Part shown: positions 10,452 through 22,573 of the stretch, in pieces | Numbering within the stretch: position 1 is the first letter of the stretch | Layout of the letters: the number at the start of each line of letters is the position of its first letter | NCBI GenBank assembly: GCA_946894095.1 | Contig: OX335642.1 | Span: 9,249,021-9,313,020, forward strand | From: Incurvaria masculella | Lineage: Eukaryota > Arthropoda > Insecta > Lepidoptera > Incurvariidae | DNA length: 64,000 nt | Direction of reading: 5' to 3' | Program-made: the position numbers and the translations under genes | The notes under the pieces: generated by a model | What the model was told of the DNA's origin: nothing | The model's database searches: none | The model's input: only the letters and a program-made list of their open reading frames with translations

Positions 10452-10776
10452 GGTCCGTAAACATCACAAAATGTTGCCTCCCATGCAAACGAAGTTTACT
10501 GATAATTTGAATATCACTCTTCCAAATGACACGGTATTTGTTTATATGTCATTGTTTTTTCGGAAATGTATCTTTGGCCAAACCAGAGAGTAAACAAAAT
10601 GTGTCTTCTTTTTTTTGCTTGCATTTGATTCAGTTTGGATTATTTTTAAAAAACAAAAACCGGCAGACACAGATATTTGTTGCCTGATATTAGATATTCA
10701 ATATTAATTCAATTGAAATGGTGGTTTTCAAATGATAAGTAAACTACGTTTGTATGGCATAGCTTACGGGCCATTC
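10452..10776. mobile_element. Long-hairpin MITE, copy 2 of a tandem pair
   Basis: Same family as 10080-10443, in the same layout, separated from it only by the shared flank TTAAGGTG. It ends GCTTACGGGCCATTC before TTAAGACT. It is somewhat shorter than the other copies. Confidence 0.85.
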
Positions 10777-10784
10777 TTAAGACT

Positions 10785-12720
10785 AAGTTCGAAATCAGTT
10801 AAAAATAGCAAAATAATGTTTCAATTACTGTAAAAAAAATATTTGTGCATTTAATGACGAATGAATTAAATCCTTGTTGGCGTTAGGAATACATTTCCAT
10901 TGGTAAGAAAATGAAAATACCGAATATTAACAAAATAAATAATTAAATTACCAAAAAATACAACCATTTGAAAGAAATGTATACATATTTCGAACAATAG
11001 TCTTGCACATTATATCATGATATGAATCAGAGAATTAACAATGAAATTCACTATAAATAGAATTGATACTAATACTGATACGACATTAATAATTTAATGT
11101 TTCTTTTTTAATCTATCTGTACCATCTTTAAGAAGAATGGTTGGCAAATTGGCAACATTAGGTATTATATTTACACAACATATGGCATTTATTTTGTCCT
11201 ATTTACATTGGATATGTTCCTTCAAATATACAGTATTAAAGCAATTGAAATAAACTGAACACTAGATTTAAAATTAAACCAGATTAAGATTTATCATGCG
11301 TTTATAAATGCGTATTTTCATTTTGTAGTATTGTTCAAATACTCATAAAGTATATAATATCAACCGAAAGTAAGGCACATAATTATATCAGGCACATTTC
11401 ATATATCCTTAAAATGCAACACATAAAAATGTTACGAAGTTAAGGAGGGAATAATGTTAGATTCAGATGAATTTTTTATGCTTATGACATCTAAAACAAG
11501 TAAATTTGTCTGTCTGTCGGACGAATTGAGGTTATTGCTAAAAAACTCACTTCATGGTTAAACCATGCCTGCTTAAGCATCAGAAAATTACTTCATACAA
11601 AAGTTATGAGACTGATAGACGATAGAACAGTTCAGATAAATGGTCGTAACGTAAAAGTAGACACCAGACGAAGGATTTTATAAAAGTTACAAATTATTAT
11701 TTGAGTCCTCTGAATTACCTAAACCAGGACTGGTCACAGGCATTAGCTCAGGTAATCAAAGTTCCATTATACTTGGGAAACAATTTCATGAGAATCACAA
11801 ATTATTACAGGACATTTATCTTGGTTGGAAAATGTATTTGTAGATTGTCTCATTTCAGAAAATGTTTTATTTTGTAGAAAAATATTAAAGAAGTTATCAA
11901 AAGATATAAGGTGTTTCCCGAGCAAAGCAATCTCACCAAAAAACTTCAATAAAATACATCTCAATGAGAGCAGTTTTTCTTGGATGCAAACATTACTGAA
12001 TAATTGGTCCCTATTCCCACCTTAACTCAATATTAATTTATTACAATACCTAAAAATATGACATTCATAAATCTTTTTAGAACTTAGCGTCTCGATAAAA
12101 ATAAATATTGTCATTATACATTACAGAGGCTTCCACAACTTTTCAACAATATACAAGTTAATCTACAAACATAAACGAAATTGTTCCACTAGCACTAACA
12201 CCATGTTGAAGTATAATTTATATAATAGTAGTACATATTCCTAACATATTTTTTTTGTCAGCAGGAAGTACAATTTAAAATAAATACTGTCAAAAGAACA
12301 AAGTATACAAACACGATTTCATTGCTAGTGATATCTGGGAACTGTAAGATTACAGGATTTAAGATCTCAAATGGAATCAATTTGATTTTGTGGTTATCGA
12401 AACAGACATGCTAAGGGAAGGCAGTAACTGGGCCAAACAAAAGCCTTCGTAAAATTGGACACCTGGATAAAATTGGATTGGTCATTGTCGGGTTACCAGT
12501 ACGCAGGACCAACTGAATTACAGCATGTTTCCATTGTATTTAGTTTTACAGCTTACTGCTCGTATAAAGTGCAGGACATCGGCATTTCGGAGCCTCATAC
12601 CTGCGGTAAATAAAACTGAATAGGTTTTAAAAGAATGTATATATAACTGAAAAACTAAATTTAATAATAAAAAAGAACTTGCACTTTAGTTGCATGAAGT
12701 CCTTTAAAAATTTTAAAAAC
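10785..12720. other. Intergenic, very AT-rich, no gene seen
   Basis: No recognisable coding. It probably includes part of the 3' flank of lines, whose stop is at 13040 on the minus strand. A 'GTCTGTCTGTCGGACG' patch near 11505 resembles repeat debris. Confidence 0.5.
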
Positions 12721-12730
12721 CGTTTTATAA

Positions 12731-12736
12731 TTTATT
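12731..12736 (-). promoter_or_regulatory. Candidate poly(A) signal for lines
   Basis: TTTATT on the plus strand reads AATAAA on the minus strand, about 300 bases past the lines stop codon. Other AT-rich matches are possible. Confidence 0.3.
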
Positions 12737-13039
12737 CATAAGATCCTAAAAAAATATTGGAAACATTTCATCGGGTATGGGACCATCTTTGTCAAATATT
12801 CACAATCATCTTTTTTCGTGGTTTGTGCTTTTTTTTTCTGTCTTCACAGTTGTCTACCTATAAATTTTGTGCGTGACGCGTGACGTCACCGGGCATCAAT
12901 TCTTTTTTAATAGAACACCACTGGAGTATATTTTTGTACAATGCTGCTAGCGACAATCAAATGATAAAGGTTATTGGTTACACAGTAAATATGCATGATT
13001 TCTGAATCCAATCAAAGCTGTTTAAGCGTGAAACCATGT

Positions 13040-15619
13040 TCAGCTTAGCTCGTTCCCTTCGTAGAGACTCTCACACACCTCCAGTAATCGCAGCACGGGA
13101 CTAATGTTGTAGGGGAAGAGAGACTTCGACACTAACCTACTTATGTGCAATCGCAACCTTATCAACACGGCCATGGTGTCGTCCAAGCCTCTGGTGCCAG
13201 CCCCACCGTCGCTCGCCTGACACGACTCGATGAACTTGGACCAATTTCTTCGGACATACTTTAAAAACCGAAGGAGATAAAGCAGGAAGCACGTCTCATT
13301 GCTGACCAAATAGTCGAGTAGCACATCGCAGTCGTGCGATACAACCTTTAGAAATTCGATGAACGTATTCATGGGGTTCAACATGGGTATCAGATCTGGA
13401 TATACAGAGTTGCGATACACAATTCCCACTGTGATGTCTAGAGTGCACACCATCGACTCTATCAAGTAATCGTCTTGCTCGCTGAACAAATGAATGAGCA
13501 TCTTCGTGAAGAGAGTCTCCGGGTGGAAGTCGAGCGTATTCTTTATGAAGCTGTCCAACTTCTTCAGTACGTCGCGAATCGATCGCTCCACAATCTGCAT
13601 GTCCTGTATCGCATTGTAGTCAGAGGAATCGATGGAGCTGTCGGAGGAATCGCAGCGCATCTCTTTGACCGTGACAGCGACAGATTTCAGCACAAGTAGC
13701 GATACTTTCTGGAGTGTAGTTTTGTCGACTTCATTGCGGGATCTGTGGGAATCTTCCTCCTCATCGTAGCTCTGGTCGACCAGGGATACCGTGCCTTCAT
13801 TTTGAGTCGAGAGAGAATAGTTTCTTACTACCGGACTGTCGAAACCAATAAAACCAAAACCCGACCGACTATTCATAATCTGAATATCGCTCAGTAGTCT
13901 GAAGTCCTTCACGAAACGCACAATTGAATGTGCAAGCGCGCAAATCTCTTCAGGCAATAGGTCCTGAAGCGCCAATGTTGAACCATAGCAAAGCACTTCG
14001 TTAAAAAGGCTTAGGAGCTGGCCGTAGATTAGCGTGGGCAGATTCGTACTCCGGAGTAAATCAACGAAGCTCTGCAGGTCAGCATAGAAGGGTTTAGTAT
14101 CAATAACGGAGAGGTTTGCCTTAACACTTATAATGTTCTCCCAGAGGGTGAAGAACGTAAGAATACAATTCTCGGAATTTGATAAGTTTAGGTATCGGAC
14201 AAGAAGTAACTTTATGTTCTTAACTAGGGCCGTCCAGTGATGTTGCAGCGTTTTTATCGTTAGGCATTTTATGTGTGAGGTATCGAAGGATTCGGAGTCT
14301 GTCAAGAGGACGGTGACGCAGCCCTGTTCGTTTACCCGTTCTAGCCGCGCTGGCACGTCGTTACTCTCTTCCTGCGGGGGAGGCTCATTACTGTGAACCT
14401 GATGACCCATAGGAAACTTTAAAACAGGTTCTTGGAGCCGGAATGATCTGCCTTCTTCGTTGTCATTTGACGTGGTAGCAGTACCGTACGTGTGCAAATT
14501 AGAAAAGGCGTTTTGCAAAACCTCACTGTTCGCAGACGTAGAGGGACCGCTTTGGGAACTCGACCCGGACTGTGTGTTGCCATAGCCACTCTGGCTGCGA
14601 AATGGGTTATTTTCATCGACATGATTTGCAGTGTGTATGTAGTTACTGTCCTCCAGAGGGTGCTGTTCGACATCTTTCCATTCCACTATCCTCTTAATGA
14701 TATCAAGACTGAAATTAATTTTTTGTACTGTAATCCGATTAAAGGTATCGATGAGGTATACGTTGTCGACGATCTGTTGCAGCCAGCTTTGATCCACGGT
14801 ATCTTTAGCTACAATCAGGAAGCTAGCAAGAACCCGACTCGCTACGAACACGACGAATTTACTATTATTATCAGACAGGTCTACAACTTCAGTTACCCAA
14901 TCGTACTGATTTCTTACGAGAGTATCACAAGCATGCATGATCCTAGAGCATATCGTACCCGTGTTGTTCTGCTTGAGGTAAACATCAAATAGGAGCTGCG
15001 TAGTCGATAAAAACTTCAGTGTTCTGTTCACCGGCCACGTAGCGAGCTTGAGACGTCGGTCGAATGACCGCACGAGCCGCGTCGACTCAACGTGGCACAA
15101 ACACTGTTTCACGAGTCCGTTTTGAAGCACTTTAAGATCACTTTCGAAGATCTCCTCTTCGGTCTGTTCGCCGTCTGCCCAGGCGGATGCGGGATCGACC
15201 CGGTCCTCGCACTGGCCGAAGCGGAGGCCGCGGGGGTGTATGATGAGGGCGGGGCAATCCACGGCGTCCTCGCTGACGGTGCCGCTGTCGGGGGAGCCGC
15301 TCGCGCGCGGCGGCGTGTCCGCGCTGTCGGGGGTGCACGACTCGAGTCCCTCCTCGATGTCGGGGGCGTCGATCCTCAGTTTCTTCTTGACGGGTTGATC
15401 GGAAGACATCGCGCTCGGGTCCGCGACGCGGTTCTTATCCCTCAGCACCATCAACGCGGCTGCCGAGCCCTTCTGAGGTGTCTTCGCGGCGCCGCCTCTC
15501 ACTGAAATCATCGCACGCAAACTTAAATCGTGACCTTTGAAGACGGCTACCCAGTTACGCGGACGACAAAGCGTCGTGGCTAGGACACGGAAAGTGAGGG
15601 CTTCAAAGTTATTGGACAT
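13040..15619 (-). CDS. lin: Protein Lines (LINS1 family), uninterrupted ORF
   Basis: Encodes up to 859 residues, close to the length I recall for fly Lines. Recognised by the conserved C-terminal block near residues 767-788 (LLDYLVSNETCFLLYLL), the mid-region TLIYGQLLSLFNEVLCYGST and the early segment LATWPVNRTLKFLSTTQLL. In flies Lines is a segment-polarity regulator that shuttles to the nucleus, binds the Odd-family zinc-finger protein Bowl and blocks it; human LINS1 is the relative (family knowledge). There is no catalytic domain; the fold is helical. Residues 360-450 are Ser/Gln-rich and low complexity. The start is uncertain: Met71 (codon at 15407-15409, MSSDQPVKKK) begins a better-looking N-terminus, and TGATTTCAG just after Met37 could be a splice acceptor, so residues 1-36 may not be coding. 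The ORF has no introns. GC-rich in the N-terminal 150 codons only. Confidence 0.85.
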   Translation of the reverse strand: MSNNFEALTFRVLATTLCRPRNWVAVFKGHDLSLRAMISVRGGAAKTPQKGSAAALMVLRDKNRVADPSAMSSDQPVKKKLRIDAPDIEEGLESCTPDSADTPPRASGSPDSGTVSEDAVDCPALIIHPRGLRFGQCEDRVDPASAWADGEQTEEEIFESDLKVLQNGLVKQCLCHVESTRLVRSFDRRLKLATWPVNRTLKFLSTTQLLFDVYLKQNNTGTICSRIMHACDTLVRNQYDWVTEVVDLSDNNSKFVVFVASRVLASFLIVAKDTVDQSWLQQIVDNVYLIDTFNRITVQKINFSLDIIKRIVEWKDVEQHPLEDSNYIHTANHVDENNPFRSQSGYGNTQSGSSSQSGPSTSANSEVLQNAFSNLHTYGTATTSNDNEEGRSFRLQEPVLKFPMGHQVHSNEPPPQEESNDVPARLERVNEQGCVTVLLTDSESFDTSHIKCLTIKTLQHHWTALVKNIKLLLVRYLNLSNSENCILTFFTLWENIISVKANLSVIDTKPFYADLQSFVDLLRSTNLPTLIYGQLLSLFNEVLCYGSTLALQDLLPEEICALAHSIVRFVKDFRLLSDIQIMNSRSGFGFIGFDSPVVRNYSLSTQNEGTVSLVDQSYDEEEDSHRSRNEVDKTTLQKVSLLVLKSVAVTVKEMRCDSSDSSIDSSDYNAIQDMQIVERSIRDVLKKLDSFIKNTLDFHPETLFTKMLIHLFSEQDDYLIESMVCTLDITVGIVYRNSVYPDLIPMLNPMNTFIEFLKVVSHDCDVLLDYLVSNETCFLLYLLRFLKYVRRNWSKFIESCQASDGGAGTRGLDDTMAVLIRLRLHISRLVSKSLFPYNISPVLRLLEVCESLYEGNELS

Positions 15620-17099
15620 CGCGCTATCCTTTCTTATGCCTTACAATGCTTCACTATGCTAAACAAGAGATTACAACTGGGATTACTACGATGTAAAGCT
15701 CTAACTTTCCAAAATATTTTGATGGCATACATACCGCGCTCGCAACTGTTAAATTCACTATCGTGGGCACTGCGCCTCACGAATCGCCGATAACCGATCT
15801 GACTGCGGCATACTGCACGTTTTTAGAGCTCACCGTGGCAGTGCTGATTCAGTTTTATTTACAAAAATATAATTTTCGAAAAATGCATCACGTCCAACGC
15901 AGACGGACTCCATTACGTACGACATGACGCTCGGTCAATACACTTACTATTTAAAAAGGAATTTATTACAAATGCAAGTTTAATAAAAATTTCAATGCAT
16001 TTCCGTTACACAATTTATTTTATTATATTTAAATTGTATTGTTTATTCGCATTGGAATAGTTTTTTTCGTGAATAATATGTAAAAGTGAGTAAATGTTCT
16101 TGGTGGTACTCCTGGTATTCCGGTGTGGAGCGAGGGGAAAGGGCGGGGATTGCCAGTTTGACGACTTCTGTATTTAGCGCTTTTATTCAAACATCTTCGG
16201 ATGACGAAACCAGGTTCAGTCTTTGTCTAAAAATATTTATGATAGTTGATTTGTAATGGTGAAAATAAATTAATATTAAACCTCTAACAAAGTGCGATAA
16301 TAAACATTTTCCCTTAGATAACGTTTGGGATTGTTTAGGGACAGAATTACCCTCAAAGCAACTAGCCCTATGTATAACCCTCCATGATAAGAATATGATG
16401 AACCCATGGAGGTGAAGAATGTATGAAGAAATAACTTCCATACAATTTCTTCACCTCCATGGGGTGAACCAAATAAAAAGATTTGCATTTGTACCAACAC
16501 ATTAATATAGTCTAGAGCATGATAATTAATTAGTAACTCCATGATTTAGAGGTAAACTTTACAGTTATAAAAAAAAATACAATCGAGTAATTTATTTTTT
16601 TGTAGACAATCCATGGAGGTGAGGAAATTTCAATTAATTTAAATTACAATTAAATTCTTCAGCTGCATGGGACAATCCTGATAAGCCTATAACTAAATAA
16701 TCGAATTCTAATCTAACCTAATGGTTTTAATATCATTAAAATTATTTGAAAGCTAATACAAATCCGTCCATTTCCGTGTGCACTAAACACAGGTGACTCA
16801 TATAGGCAACACAGTTTTGATACTGATAAAAACCTTAATAGTAATTTGCATCTACGAACAAATTGTCGCATACACCAAAGACGTAGGAATAAACAGCACA
16901 TTCCACTTACTTCAGGGTACTATATGTAGGTACTCTAAACTCACAATACCTACCTCTACCTACCTCATAGCGGTGATAGAAGACTCGCGAATATTGCTAG
17001 TCGCATAATAAAGTAGCTCCAATAGACGGTATAATATCGTGTTTATGCAGACCTTATGTCATTCTTATGTATTCATGTTTCTGAGGATGAAGTTTCTAC
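15620..17099. other. 5' flank of lines and intergenic sequence
   Basis: Probably holds the lines promoter and leader on the minus strand, but no TATA box or clear leader exon can be fixed. A 'CCATGGAGGTGA' hairpin lies at 16402-16464. Confidence 0.5.
16402..16464. repeat. 63-bp hairpin, CCATGGAGGTGAAGAA arms
   Basis: ACCCATGGAGGTGAAGAA at the left pairs with TTCTTCACCTCCATGGGGT at the right, with GTATG/CATAC continuing the stem. A third partial copy, CCATGGAGGTGAGGAAA, is at about 16611. Confidence 0.75.
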
Positions 17100-17425
17100 A
17101 CATTATAGTGGAAATATAATACTCGCATCACACGAACGTCATCGTTTTCATATGGCTGACATAACCTTAAATCTTTTATTTTGTAACGCGTAAATACCCA
17201 GATCGTGCAGATAATTAATTTGGGACGAGAAAAGTATTGCAGTTAGTATAGAGCCCTGTGGTCCACCGGCATTCATTTAGATTGCTTTGGAACAATAACC
17301 GTCAACCGAGACTAATATGTTATGTCCATGGAGAAAGTCAGCGATCCAGTCAGACGGCTGTGAGAGGGTAGTTTGGGAATCCAGCGCTTTCATGGTATCC
17401 AAGTGGAAATAGAATCAGAAGTTGT
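17100..17425 (-). mobile_element. LINE reverse transcriptase fragment, decayed
   Basis: On the minus strand one can read QPSDWIADFLHGHNILVSVD followed by GGPQGSIL, the RT motif-B neighbourhood of jockey/R1-type LINEs, then a decayed stretch where a YADD block would be expected. In-frame stops show that it is dead. Confidence 0.7.
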
Positions 17426-20400
17426 TTAAATTTAATCAATGTATAATGTAAGGATATGACGTAAAAGATTTTAAGAATGTTGTACATTAAATTTGTTTAT
17501 TTCGAATGTTATTTATTGTGTGATTTTATGACTGACTATGTTTTATCTTTTCTTTTTTGTAATGCTATTTCTTTATATTTGCTTGAAGACTTTTTTATTT
17601 ATAAGTTATATAATTTATGCTAGATAATTTTCACTACGCTTGGTGGTCAAAAGTGAATACATAATTTGAATTTGAATTTATTCACTAGTAATTGTTTTAC
17701 ATTGGCCTCCCAGCCTTCCAATGAGGAATTAAGGGTGTATTTTAGCCAGTGGACCTGAGTATTTCAGCGTATATGAGAATGTTTTTAAGGAGATTTTTGG
17801 TAGATCTCTGGTTGTGCAAATACTTTTAGCTCCCTGTCATATGGAGTGCTCTTCTCTTGCGCCCGGTTTCGCACCAATAAAAGCGAAACTCGCTAAAACT
17901 CAACAATTATAAAAATGTGCTATCAGCTTATGAGTTCATAGCTTATCCTGTTGAAACTTTGTAGTATGGAGTTCAGACGCCAAAAAACTCATGGACATTA
18001 TTTTTAATTGAGGCGTCTGGAAATGATCTTAACCAGAGCTACTACAAACAAATGAAAGAATAAGCCTGTTTATTCACCGTAGGAACGCTGCATCGATCAT
18101 CGGGATAATGGCCAGTATTCAACGGGAAGATTATTTTTATTTATTGCATAATCATTTTAATTGTGTTTTTTTATTATTGTATTTGAACGTGTTTGATCCC
18201 CATAAAGTACTTAAATACAAACTTTAAAACATTCAAAATTATTCAGTAGATACACAAACTATGTAAAAGTTTGTCTATCTCTAGGGTAAATATAAATTAA
18301 AAATTTTGGTCGTGCTGTCGACGTCACTCCCTTTCCGTTCTGTGTATGACGTAGTAGACCAATGAGTAGATACGAACGTATGAACCATCAACGATATAAG
18401 TCCAGTAGCACACAGTAGTATGATTACATGTAACGTCATGAAAATACGTGGGGGAAAAGGCTTAAATCAATTTCAATACAGTCAAAATTAATTTCGGTTG
18501 TTGATTTGTGTCAAGACCTTTCGAACGTGCATTACTTTTACATTGTTTTGAAAGGTTGAATGGCGAGCGTCTGAGAACACAGCTCAATACAATTTTAAAA
18601 ATACTAGTGCCAGTTCGTATTTTTTTGCTCAAAAAAGTGATAGCACTATTGCAATCGCAACTCGCGTTAGATGACATTTTATTTCCATAGACAAAATAGG
18701 TTAGCTAACATTTAACGGCTATGTTTGTCGTGTTTATATAACTTTTTCAATGGTGAAAATAATTGAAGAACATTGTTATAATTTCATTATGATGAAATAA
18801 TAATTATGTATGTTTATTGAAACTTTAAAAAAAATCTCACAAAATTTTAGCCAGTCACACTTTGAATGATATTGCAGATAAATCGCAAACATATTGAGAA
18901 CTCACTATAGATCGACGCCGCCATAGCCCCGTGATTTAATCAATCCTTTCTTTACAATGTTTTTGATCTTTCTCGCTCTTTCACACCAAATGAAAAGAGG
19001 ACACGCTACATCATTTCGAGAGGACCGAAACCAAAAAACAGAGCCACTGTGCAAAATGTCGGGTGCAGTGCCGCAGAGAGATTGTTTCTAATTTTCTCTC
19101 TTTTCGGTGCAAGGTGAGTCCTTCTAATGATATTACTACGTTTACCAAGTGGTTGAAGCTATTGCTTATTTTGTAATATATTTCTTATTGGATCCTGTGT
19201 GGATAAGGTTAGTGAGTGCCGAGATCGATCAGTGCTTGTAACATCCGGACTCGATTCTTTTATTTGTTTGATTATTTTATTGATCGATATGTATTTATAG
19301 CTGCTGTGTGTATGCGGAAGTAGACTATTGCGGGAACAATATCCCCGCCGGTGCTGTGAACATGACATGGAATATGTACACCTAACCAGAATAGATTTTC
19401 CTGGACAAAAATACAAATTTAAAAACATTACTCTGATTCTTATTTCTGAAAGTAAATGTCCTTCAAAAGTCCACGCCCACCAATCGGTACCCAGCCCTTA
19501 ATTATTGTGAAATACCTAGATCATAAAGATAAATGTGTTAAGAATATATTTGTGTGCATCTTTTAATCAATGCCATGGGTTTCCTTTACACTGAGTTGGA
19601 AAAGGAACCTGAATTCTCAATTTGGGTGCACATCTTTAATCTTGGATGAGAATTAATGAGGCACATTCTTTGGGTTTCAAACCTTCGGTCTTTGACAGAA
19701 GAGACTTCTAACATCACCCCTGCACTATTGTTATTTACATAGTACCCATTGAAAAAAAATGCCCGACAAATGCCATTTTGCACTTCTATACGAAAGTGAA
19801 AGCAAGTTACGCCATTTCAACCTCAAGCCACTATCAGTGATGCGAGCCATTAAGTGTTATGGACATTTAATGTGAACATCTACTTCATTGAATGTGCTAT
19901 AAAACACTTCCAATCGCATTTTTAGTGCTGAAGGTAGCTGGATTATCAAATCATTTATTTATTTATTATTAATTTATTTATTTAGGAATAAATAGAAATA
20001 CGAGTACAGTTTTGTAGATGAACAGAGCACAAGAACTCTCTTTTTATTATTACAAACCTTGCTTTAATTCCACTTGCTAGCTAAATAGCTTACATTGACA
20101 TGATTACACATGAGAACTAAAAGAAGCATTTATACCAACGCAACCGCAGGCTACATTGACCATGCTTAAGTTAACGCAACATAGCTATGTCTAAAGAGCC
20201 AGTCTAGTCACAACCAGTCTTGTTGAATTGATTTGACAAAATAAATTACATTTTCCGACTACGGCCTCAACAAGTCAAAGTGGCTATGATAAACCATTAT
20301 TATGGGATGTTGGTTTAATGCGTTGGCATATGCAGCACTTGAATTAAACTGAACCTGTGTTCAAAATTGCATGCACAGGCCTACACACCAAATAATCCCT

Positions 20401-20640
20401 GCTATAATAAACCCAGATCATCCTCTGAATAGCCATACAATGTTTTGTCCCTTTCTCTCCAATCCGAAACTGCATGTCAATGCAATAACTATTCTGATGA
20501 TAATCGAGAGTGAATATGTATGTCCCAAATTGATATCGCTGCTCACAGCCACAAACGTCACTACCTCTACGATATCCTAATCGGAACTAATTTGAGCAAA
20601 CATATGTGTCAGAGCCTAGCCTAACCACCTCGAAAGTTTC
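17426..20640. other. Intergenic, no gene seen
   Basis: AT-rich with scattered low-complexity sequence (TTTGAATTTGAATTT near 17668, ATTTATTTATTATT near 19960). ORFs here are short and resemble nothing known to me. Confidence 0.55.
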
Positions 20641-20647
20641 TTGTAAA

Positions 20648-20814
20648 GGCCGAATGCATCTGATTTTGAAAACATCAAAATCAACGTCAACGTATCATTA
20701 AATACGTCACATTTTATGGACAGCATGGAAAGAACTCCATGCGGTTCACTAAAAGTGACGTGTTTGAACATTGATTAACTTAGTCGCCTGTTCATGCAAT
20801 CAGGGCTAAGTCTC
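20648..20814. mobile_element. ~167-bp MITE, copy 1
   Basis: Matches 21762-21928 over its whole length: GGCCGA start, ATCAAAATCAACGTCAA, ACTAAAAGTGACGTGTTTG, GATTAACT, GGGCTAAGT end. Internal ACGTCAC/GTGACGT are inverted. Non-coding. Confidence 0.75.
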
Positions 20815-20881
20815 GGGGGTGGATATTCCAGGCCTAGAACTGTCCAACTAGACTAATAAAGGGCAAAACAGCATAGTTATT

Positions 20882-21056
20882 ATCCTGGCATGGCACCAAT
20901 TTTCGATGAGGTGTGTTGGACACATGACAGTAGGTGTGGTATTAGACATCTATGTTCAGCTGCTTAAAAAGGACCTAAAGTTTTCAATGGATTCCGAGCC
21001 ATGGATCAGTTGACATCTGTTATGAAATGCACTTATCCAACTCTGAAAGAATAAGA
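20882..21056. mobile_element. Two SINE pieces joined in opposite orientation
   Basis: 20882-20970 is the plus-strand SINE tail (GGCATGGCACCAAT to GGTGTGGTATTAGACATC). 20971-21056 is a minus-strand SINE head piece (GGACCTAAAGTTTTCAATGG). The middle of the element is missing. Confidence 0.75.
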
Positions 21057-21177
21057 AAATTGGACATGGACAATAAAAACAATGCTAGATCGATAAACAT
21101 TGTTCCATTTTTATACTTATTATATACCTGAAAACCCTGTTCTTTGCTCTCAAAACTTGTAATAATATGTAATATTC

Positions 21178-21464
21178 TAGCTGAACTACCCGGCTCCGCT
21201 CGGGTCAATGTCGTTTCGAACTGATGTCTGGCTGAACTTAACATTTTATGTTATATTAGTTCTCCATGCATATGTAGCATATGTCCTTTCCCAAGGCCCA
21301 AACTCTGTCTGTCTGTTGCGTTTTTGCTCCTGAACCGCCGAACCAATTTTGATGAATTTCGGTAAATAGATAGTCTGGACCTTAGAGAAGGAACTCATAT
21401 AATGTCCAGGAAATAATTCAGCCAGACATTGACCCGAGCGGAGCTGGGTACCTCAGCTAGTAAT
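21178..21464. mobile_element. MITE with ~34-bp terminal inverted repeats
   Basis: AGCTGAACTACCCGGCTCCG at the left is complemented by GGAGCTGGGTACCTCAGCT at the right; inner bases CGGGTCAATGTC/GACATTGACCCG extend the arms. Internal 'CCGAACCAATTTTGATGAAT' is shared with 25990-26263 and, more weakly, with 22574-22800. Confidence 0.75.
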
Positions 21465-21714
21465 AATATAATATAAGCCTTTACTCAGACACCCAGGGTA
21501 CCCAGCTATTGACTGTTTTGTTCACTCCGTAAGTACTAAACGATGAACAATATAATGATGTACAATGCGATTCAATTAAGAATAGAACGGGGACCACCAC
21601 CATTTTGAATGTCAAACTGCTAAAGCCAATTAATTTCTGTATGGTGTGCATAAAAAAGTTCTTCAAAAAATATTTAAAATACATTTCGAGAAAATAATTT
21701 GTTTTAACTTCATT

Positions 21715-22150
21715 TCATTTCATTTCATTTATTTATTCAACTTCTGGTAGTAAAACTACACTAAGGGCCGAGTGCACGAAAGGACAAAAAATCAAAATCA
21801 ACGTCAAAGTATGATTAAACACGTCACTTTGTCGAGGACAGTATGGAAGGAACTCTATGCGGATCACTAAACGTGACGTGTTTGAACATTGATTAACTCG
21901 GCCATCTCTTCGTGCAACCGGGGCTAAGTCATGTCACAATTTGATTGATCCGCGGATTCGATCAACCAGTGAAGAAGAACCCGCAAAGAAACTTCACTGG
22001 TCTATAAATTATGTTTTTGTTTTGGTCTTTTTTTTTTTCGTCCACATAAATGATATAACACAATTATGATTTCATACCTAAATGCTACTGCCAAACTTAC
22101 ATTGGTAGAACGGTCTGGAGCAAAGAACTAAGGACTACGAGGAAACAACA
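21715..22150 (-). mobile_element. LINE 3' end with (AAATG)n tail, carrying a nested MITE
   Basis: Minus-strand LINE tail (ATTTC repeats at 21715-21735), then TAGTAAAACTACACTAAG. At this point the 167-bp MITE (21762-21928) is inserted, and the LINE resumes with GATCCGCGGATTCGATCAAC, as seen uninterrupted at 63850-63900. Confidence 0.75.
21762..21928. mobile_element. ~167-bp MITE, copy 2, nested in a LINE end
   Basis: Same element as 20648-20814. Both sides of the insertion carry CTAAG, consistent with a short target duplication. Comparison with the empty site in the copy near 63850 defines the boundaries. Confidence 0.8.
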
Positions 22151-22573
22151 AACCACAATGTGAAAAGTCTTAATTAATAAATAAATTACTTAACTTAATT
22201 TAATTTAATATCACGAACTAAATATCAATTTGAAGAACATAGATTCAAATAATATTCAACAACGCGATAACAAACAAAATCAACCAACTTTCGTGAGTGG
22301 ATTATTTCCGGACTAAACCGGTTTTTGTATGGTTAGTCCGGTGCTGTGTTTTTTTTTTTCAACGTCCACATCCTATGGGGAAGTCACCGTTTTCCTGGTC
22401 AATGTTTTCTACGCTTGCACCTACCACTTGCCGATACAAACACGTCTAGGTGATAATGTGCACAATATTATTATGTGCACAGTATTTTATTTCATGGTGA
22501 CTATAAAGGAATGTGACACACAAACTCTGAAAACGTTGCATACATGTATGAGTTTCTCTATCCGTACTTCCAT

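Noticed and set aside
14492..14992. 166-codon plus-strand ORF opposite lines
   Set aside because: It is the antisense of a recognisable coding sequence and has no splice or homology support.
15138..15505. Overlapping GC-rich ORFs on both strands at the lines N-terminus
   Set aside because: Stops are rare in GC-rich sequence; only the minus-strand frame continues into the conserved Lines protein.
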